DNA from: Cristatella mucedo
Taxonomy: Eukaryota; Bryozoa; Phylactolaemata; Cristatellidae
Assembly: GCA_009760855.2 (NCBI GenBank)
Contig: WPIO01000007.1
Coordinates: 796,501 to 860,500 of the forward strand
Direction of reading: 5' to 3'
DNA length: 64,000 nt
Under the pieces are notes generated by a model. The model was not told the DNA's origin. It saw nothing but the letters and a program-made list of their open reading frames with translations, and ran no database searches. Shown in pieces: positions 61,519 through 64,000 of the stretch (position 1 is its first letter; each line of letters begins with the position of its first letter). The position numbers and the translations under genes were made by a program.

Positions 61519-63009
61519 CTAAAAGGAAGAAAGAGTCCCATTCAGTCGCCTGGCCAACAGATTCTTGCCACACAATGCATAGAGTAAGAAATGAACTGTG
61601 TTTACTTTATGGCACATTAAATATACGGTAGGTAAACTCAATTAAGGTCACAAAGCCGTTTAAACTAGGTGAGTACTGACCGAAAAATCTCGAAAAACTA
61701 TATAATAGTCATCAACAACTAAAAGTGCAGAGAATCACACCCAGCAGCATATAGAGTACCAGTGTTCCAAGGGTGCTTACATATTCAGTCATGTATGCGT
61801 TGCTAAATCGATGTGAATGGTACAATTGCATTCGAACTGCAGCCAGCAAATTGGGATGCTGTGATAACTTTATAAGTCAGCGCTTAACCACCCATTTACT
61901 ATCGCAAAAACTGCCAGAGTAATTATGACTTGCAAATCACATGTGAATGTTCTATGAGTGCACCTAGTTAACATCATCAACCTGTGAATGCATAGATTGC
62001 TCTTTACGAACCCTTCTGAACTGTGCTAAACCAAGCCTATTGGGTTACTAAGACAGCTACGATTTATGAGACCAGAAGTATTTGACAAACATAAACCTCT
62101 CTCCTAATCTAAAACAAATATAATATATCTGGCACTGACTTCTCAGAAGATGCACTTGGTGAAGATTCAAAAGGTATACGATAAAAGTCACGTTTGCTTC
62201 TCAGAAGATGAACGAAGTGAACGTTTAACAAACTAATAACAGCCACTTTAAGAACAGCAAGGTCTTGCTAGTTACTTAGGAAATAGCATGTAAGCATTCT
62301 GCAATGAACAATCTTGGGACAGCTATAGAGAGCAGTGCTTTCTTGGACCACCTTCGATGATAAGTTGCCATACTTTTTCGAACATGCTCATAGTCGACAA
62401 CAAAGGACAGCTGACTGTCTGAGCTACAAGGAGGCTACTAAGGGGCTCCAACCAATTTATTAGGATTAAGAGGCCCCTAAATCCAAGCACCCTTGTTTGC
62501 AAGGAAATAATTCATCATGTAACTATCACTCAAATTAAGTTATGAAATGCAGATGAGACTGCTCATAGTACCACAAAAGCAGATTTTCTTTTGCTTCATA
62601 CAAATTTAGACAGCTTCAAGGGATTCCATAAAACGCATTGCAATTTGTCGAATTTTATGACCATGTCCAAACAGCAAGGGCAAAAGTCAGCAGAGTTTAG
62701 CCAGTACATACATTTCTAATCACAAGTCAGGTTTCAATAAAACGACAAATTGCACATCAATCCCTACAATAAGCTGTGTAAGTTAGACCCATTCTCGCAC
62801 AAAAATACCCACAATAAGCTATGCAAGTTAGTCCATTTATCTGTTTCAGGCATCCCATTTTTACACCGAGTTCTTTCTGATGTAATTTATTCATATGATG
62901 AAGTTACAACAATCAATGACAAAATATGCATGCAAAAAGGGGAAATAATTTGCCAATAAGCATATGTAGCTGCAACATGCACTCTCATAGTTGACATATT
63001 AAATAATAA
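61519..63009. other. no feature recognised (BLTP2 intron or 5' flank)
   Basis: I looked on the minus strand for the exon preceding exon a (expected to end with two codon bases) and found no convincing match to the GFWDK-region sequence. It probably lies outside the window. Confidence 0.5.
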
Positions 63010-63177
63010 ATACTAGCTGATTTAACAACTTTTTTTTACATAGCAACAGAAGAGCCTATACGGCTATCGCCATCACTTGCAGTGTCAATAATGGATCACC
63101 TACCACAGGATTCGAACCCGCGACCTCGGGAGCGAGGCCGCAAAAAGCAACCGCCTTACCTAGTGTGCCATCACGGA
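63010..63177 (-). mobile_element. SINE-B copy
   Basis: gctgatttaacaac, gcaacagaagagcctatacggctatcgccatcacttgcagtg and B-box gggttcgaatc on the minus strand, with A-box end ttacctagtgtgcca. Confidence 0.88.
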
Positions 63178-63289
63178 CATGAAACATTGAAATTTAGAAC
63201 TTGAAATAAGTAATGGCTTTGCAATTAAAAAGGCTTTCAAATGGTGGCCCAGGCATTCCAGCAGTGCTTACTATCTGCACTGCAGCTTT

Positions 63290-63440
63290 GAAGTAATGTA
63301 ATGTAATTCATCTCTGTGTGTAACTCCACAAAGCCACAAAGACTAAGTGGGTGAAAGAGGGTTTTCTTTAGCGCCCTCAAATAGTAACTAGCTTTCGGCA
63401 CACATTCGGAAGCAAGCAAACTGCTTCTCACGAAGTGATC
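63290..63440 (-). mobile_element. LINE family B 3' tail
   Basis: taatgtaatgtaattcatctctgtgtgtaactccacaaagccacaaagact followed by tagctttcggcacacattcgg; minus orientation. Confidence 0.8.
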
Positions 63441-64000
63441 CTGGACACTTCTGACGCTTCCCAGCTTTCACTTGGCATAGCTGGGTTGGTGTATTAGAAA
63501 TCAGCCGCATAAGCAAAAAGTGTGAGTATTACCACCTTGGTTAAATGGTTACAAAAAATGGCAGACTTTAAATCTGGAGCAAGTACACTTGTTGAATAAA
63601 TGCCAATCAAGACCCAGCATCAACAGAAGCTGAAAGGAAAATTGCATTCTTGCCAGCAGCAACGGGCCGAAGAGACACCAAAAGAGGATGCTAGACAGTC
63701 TGCTGCAGAAGCAGGCTGTGGTGGCCAATACCTCCAGCAACAACAGGCCGGCGAGACTGGAAAAGAGGCAGAAGCACAACGAATTAGCATCACTAAACCA
63801 ACGTGCCAGCCGTGTCAGTAGCAATGGGCAGGACAGATTGAGTAAGAAGCAACAGCCAAATGAAATCTCCTTTGATTTTTCTCGGCCATTAGCTAATAGT
63901 ACAATAATGAGTTCCTTTGTACTGATAATCATAAGTGAGTAGTTGCCATTCCATTGTTTAGCTGAAGATATTGCTGTCTGCTGCACACTAGCACCACCAT

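Overview
The window is animal nuclear DNA. It has spliced protein-coding genes with GT-AG introns, dense interspersed repeats (LINEs, tRNA-derived SINEs, DNA transposons), microsatellites and no bacterial-style gene packing. The family content (BLTP2, ML-domain lipid-binding protein, CR1/L2-type LINEs) says metazoan. The moderate similarity of the BLTP2 exons to the recalled human protein fits an invertebrate, but I cannot name the phylum.

Host genes. The main gene lies on the minus strand from about 61.5 kb down to 24.2 kb. It is the 3' part of BLTP2 (KIAA0100/hobbit/FMP27/SABRE family), a bridge-like lipid transfer protein of membrane contact sites. I reconstructed 19 consecutive exons. Every junction keeps reading phase across GT-AG introns, giving 2,677 nt and about 892 residues up to the last splice-like site, with the C-terminus probably included. 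The 5' exons are outside the window. Most exons lack an in-frame ATG or are very short, so simple ORF calling misses or only partly covers them. On the plus strand, 8.57-8.94 kb holds two phase-matched exons of a secreted ML-domain (MD-2/NPC2-related) lipid-binding protein; its signal-peptide exon was not found and its last exon is uncertain.

Layout. 1-8 kb: stacked copies of LINE family A (CR1/L2-like, 3' hairpin plus (ATT)n tail), including a long degenerate element at 3.26-6.48 kb with endonuclease and reverse transcriptase remnants that is split by a TIR element. 8-9 kb: ML gene. 10-24 kb: LINE and SINE fragments, a long (TA)n tract, no convincing gene. 24-61.5 kb: BLTP2, whose long introns hold LINE families A and B, SINEs, an 8-bp-TSD hAT-like MITE and three Tc1/mariner transposase remnants. 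61.5-64 kb: intergenic or 5' intron sequence of BLTP2.

Repeat biology. LINE family A and the tRNA-derived SINE-A share a 3' stem-loop with base-pair covariation, consistent with the SINE using the LINE reverse transcriptase. Two other tRNA-derived SINE families (B and C) are present. Several nested insertions (LINE in LINE, SINE in LINE, MITE in LINE) give a relative chronology. No CRISPR array, rRNA gene, free-standing tRNA gene, defence system or viral genome was seen.
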